A DNA stretch of 64,000 nt. It comes from Sphingomonas leidyi (GTDB lineage: Bacteria > Pseudomonadota > Alphaproteobacteria > Sphingomonadales > Sphingomonadaceae). The position numbers and the translations under genes were made by a program. The stretch spans positions 620,001 through 684,000 of the forward strand of contig NZ_JAASQV010000001.1 of NCBI RefSeq assembly GCF_011761945.1, given 5' to 3'. The notes beneath the pieces are model-generated. The model had not been told where the DNA came from and did no database searches. It saw only the letters and a list, made by a program, of their open reading frames with translations. Position 1 is the first letter of the stretch; each line of letters opens with the position of its first letter. This document shows, one piece after another, positions 61,891 to 64,000 of this stretch.

Positions 61891-62514
61891 CTGAACCCGA
61901 GCGATTTCATCCGGGCACGCCTCCCCGTGCTGCCGGTGCCGGGCATTGCAGGGATCGCGCTGCACAAGGCGGTGCCCGCCAGCGGGCTTGGCCGGCTGGC
62001 GGCGGCGGATCGGGACTTCGGCTCGCCCTATTGGGCCTATTACTGGCTGGGCGGGCTGGCGCTGGCGCGGTTCGTGCTCGACCGGCCGGAGGTCGTGGCC
62101 GGGCGGCGGGTGCTCGACCTGGGCTGCGGCTCGGGGCTGGTGGCGATCGCGGCGGCGAAGGCCGGGGCGGCGAAGGTGCTGGCGGTGGACATCGACCCCT
62201 ATGCGCTGGCGGCCGCTGCGCTGAATGCGGCGGCGAACGGCGTGGCAGTCGAGACGGTGCACGCCGATCTGACCGGGGGGGCGGCGCCGGAGGTGGATGT
62301 CGTGTTGGCCGGGGACGTGTTCTACGATCCCGAGCCGGCGTCGCGGGTGGAGCCCTTCCTTGCCCGCTGCCGGGCGGCTGGGGCGGAGGTGCTGGTGGGC
62401 GATCCCCGCCGCGCGCCATTGCCGCTGGAACGGCTGCGGGCACTGGCGGAATATCGATTCGCCGAGACGGATAGCGGCGCGATGCGGATCACCGAGGTGT
62501 TCGCGTTCGACTGA
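61891..62514 (+). CDS. SAM-dependent methyltransferase (ETFB-lysine/ribosomal type)
   Basis: About 207 residues if started at CTG 61891. The N-terminal [22 protein letters not shown] is conserved in this family. Motif [20 protein letters not shown] binds S-adenosylmethionine; the acidic loop [21 protein letters not shown] and motif [13 protein letters not shown] follow. Family members methylate Lys residues in proteins such as electron-transfer flavoprotein. No ATG, GTG or TTG lies in frame near the domain start except GTG 61927, which would cut into it, so CTG with AGGAAG upstream is proposed. Confidence 0.8.
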   Translation: MNPSDFIRARLPVLPVPGIAGIALHKAVPASGLGRLAAADRDFGSPYWAYYWLGGLALARFVLDRPEVVAGRRVLDLGCGSGLVAIAAAKAGAAKVLAVDIDPYALAAAALNAAANGVAVETVHADLTGGAAPEVDVVLAGDVFYDPEPASRVEPFLARCRAAGAEVLVGDPRRAPLPLERLRALAEYRFAETDSGAMRITEVFAFD

Positions 62515-62666
62515 CGCTCGACCGTCCTCCCGGCCTTGCGCGGGGATCCGCCGGAAGGCGGGCCATGGACAAGGCGCGGCAAGTCGGTGGGCGCGGCACC
62601 GTCGACCCCGGCACGGCCAGGGTGACAGGCCGGGGCAACGGATTTGCATCAGGATAGTGGCGGAGG

Positions 62667-64000
62667 CTATTCCGCCCCGACGATCTTCGCCACGCCCGCT
62701 GCCGCATTCGGGTGATAGCCTGCCTTGGCACCTTCGTAGAAGCGCAGGGCGATCGGCTTGCCCCAGTCGCCCTGGGCCATCAGGTCCTTGTAGATCGGGT
62801 AGATCAGCAGGCCACGGCCGACCCGCTTCACGAATTCCTCGATCCCGGGGAGTGCCGGCTCGTAGCGATTGGCAATGGCCAGTTCGGCCCAGGCCGACCG
62901 GACATAGGCATTGTTCGAGGTGGAGAGGCCGAGCGCTCCATCGAGTTCCGCAAGGCGCGCGGGCGGCTGCTGGCGCGGGAGGCCGTTCAGGAAGCGCAGC
63001 CATTGCTGGGTCGCCCAGCCGGCGGGCTGCACCGCGCTCGCCGGGCCGCCGGCGTTGAACGCCGCGAGCTTCGCGTCGACGGCGGCAAGCGTTGCCGAAG
63101 TCACGTGCACGGCATTGTCGGGCAGCCCCGGGCGATAGGCCCAGCGATCGAGCTCCAGCTTCGCCTCGAGCGCCTTGTCGCCCCTGATCAGGTTGGCGCG
63201 CAGGTCCGCCAGGAAGCCGGCGGTGGTCTGCGGCTGGAAGGCGTGGCGATCGAAATAGGCGCGCAGATAGGCGTCCCATTTCGCCCGGCCCACCGCCGCC
63301 TCGATCGTGCGCAGGAAGGTGGAGCCCTTGAAATAGTCGAGCTGGCCGAAGGTCGCGCCCGGATCGCCGTGGAGGCGCGTGGTGGCCGCGTCGCCGCCGC
63401 CGGCATCGCGGATGTCGCGCTGCAGCCCGTCCCAGTCGAGATCGGCGTACATGGCGGCGCGCTCCTTGCCATAGACCGCCTCCATGATCCGATTCTCGAA
63501 ATAGGTGGTGAAGCCTTCGTTGAGCCAGCTGTCCGACCAGGTCGCGTTGGTGACGAGATTGCCCGACCAGCTGTGCGCCAGTTCGTGCGCGACGACGTCG
63601 GTGTTCGAGCGGTCGCCGGTGATGATCGTCGGCGTCAGGAAGGTGAGGGTGGGGTTCTCCATGCCGCCATAGGGGAAGCTGGGCGGCAGCACGAGCATGT
63701 CGTAGCGGCCCCAGCGATAGGGGCCGTAAAGTGCCTGTGCCGCGTCGATCATCTTCTCGACATCGCCGACCTCATGCGCCGCGGCATCGAGCATCGAAGG
63801 CTCGGTCCACACGCCCGATCGCTTGCCGGTCGCCTTGAAGGCGAGGTCGCCCACGGCCATCGCGACGAGATAGGGCGGCACCGGCTTGTCCATCCGGAAG
63901 CGGAACCTGCGCCTGCCGTCCGGCGCGGCCTGGCCCTTCTCGCCGTCGAGCCGGTCGCCGCTCATCACCGCGACGAAGCCGGCGGGCACGGTGAGCGTGG
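62667..64000 (-). CDS. M1-family aminopeptidase (5' end outside window)
   Basis: The visible C-terminal part is at least 443 residues and open at the right edge. It has the exopeptidase motif PYGGMENP, the zinc site HELAHSWSGNLVTNATWSDSWLNE (HExxH plus Glu) and the leukotriene-A4-hydrolase-type C-terminal helical domain. It is a secreted or cytosolic zinc aminopeptidase; the signal region is outside the window. About 150 bp separate its stop from the methyltransferase gene, and nothing recognisable lies there. Confidence 0.93.
   Translation of the reverse strand, partial: TLTVPAGFVAVMSGDRLDGEKGQAAPDGRRRFRFRMDKPVPPYLVAMAVGDLAFKATGKRSGVWTEPSMLDAAAHEVGDVEKMIDAAQALYGPYRWGRYDMLVLPPSFPYGGMENPTLTFLTPTIITGDRSNTDVVAHELAHSWSGNLVTNATWSDSWLNEGFTTYFENRIMEAVYGKERAAMYADLDWDGLQRDIRDAGGGDAATTRLHGDPGATFGQLDYFKGSTFLRTIEAAVGRAKWDAYLRAYFDRHAFQPQTTAGFLADLRANLIRGDKALEAKLELDRWAYRPGLPDNAVHVTSATLAAVDAKLAAFNAGGPASAVQPAGWATQQWLRFLNGLPRQQPPARLAELDGALGLSTSNNAYVRSAWAELAIANRYEPALPGIEEFVKRVGRGLLIYPIYKDLMAQGDWGKPIALRFYEGAKAGYHPNAAAGVAKIVGAE

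Noticed and set aside
1..64000. Search for CRISPR arrays, insertion sequences, prophage genes and rRNA
   Set aside because: No regularly spaced repeats, transposase motifs, phage structural genes or rRNA-like sequence were seen.

Overview
The window is high-GC, densely coded DNA that reads as a free-living alphaproteobacterium, most probably Sphingomonadales (Sphingomonas-like). The reasons are three TonB-dependent receptors (two of the Xanthomonas/Caulobacter type), a uronate-catabolic locus controlled by a LacI-type regulator, sphingomonad-type housekeeping genes (radA-cvpA, an iron-sulfur scaffold, Kef, RarA) and palindromic GTCATCCCCGC-type intergenic repeats. No rRNA, prophage, transposase or CRISPR array was seen. 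One tRNA (Thr-TGT) is present.

Layout. 1-19.5 kb is a carbohydrate locus: the end of a TetR regulator, a GPH-type sugar symporter, a TonB receptor, a DUF885 metallohydrolase, a 1,255-residue LamG-like secreted protein, a fumarylacetoacetate-hydrolase-fold hydratase, an ExuT-like transporter, uxaC, kduI, kduD, kdgK, a type-B carboxylesterase and a LacI regulator. A second large TonB receptor follows (20-23.3 kb). Four matches to a pseudo-palindrome centred on ACACCGGT lie in front of the main transcription units and probably tie the locus to the LacI protein. The implied flow is outer-membrane uptake, periplasmic cleavage, import of uronates, then conversion to 2-keto-3-deoxygluconate and its phosphate.

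23.5-34.5 kb is potassium uptake: kup on the minus strand, then two small membrane proteins, kdpF, kdpA, kdpB, kdpC, kdpD and kdpE, and a Crp/Fnr regulator. 34.5-38.3 kb is a three-gene minus-strand operon: a TIR-TM-TPR protein, a protein of unknown family, and a TPR protein with a SLOG-like Rossmann segment and a degenerate class III cyclase-like tail. It looks like a nucleotide-signal module and is the best candidate for an undescribed system here. The tRNA, a DUF454 protein and a divergent AraC / siderophore-interacting reductase pair follow (38.4-40.8 kb).

40.8-47.7 kb carries a TonB receptor translationally coupled to a serine hydrolase with a TPR tail, then a BlaI / M56 (BlaR1-like) pair. 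The M56 sensor ends in short 'GVTPEY' repeats that recur in a separate secreted protein next door, and two identical BlaI-type operator boxes precede blaI. 47.8-56.6 kb holds mixed housekeeping genes: a DsbA/FrnE oxidoreductase, a DUF429-like protein, YjbR, RarA, a YqjI-like His-rich PadR regulator with a perfect 14-bp palindrome upstream, a DUF2218 protein, a glycosyltransferase, RadA and a lipocalin. 57.2-62.5 kb is a tightly packed plus-strand run (cvpA, a lipoprotein, an Fe-S scaffold, a Kef antiporter, dgkA, DUF423, a TonB_C-like protein and a methyltransferase that seems to start at CTG). The window ends inside a minus-strand M1 aminopeptidase.
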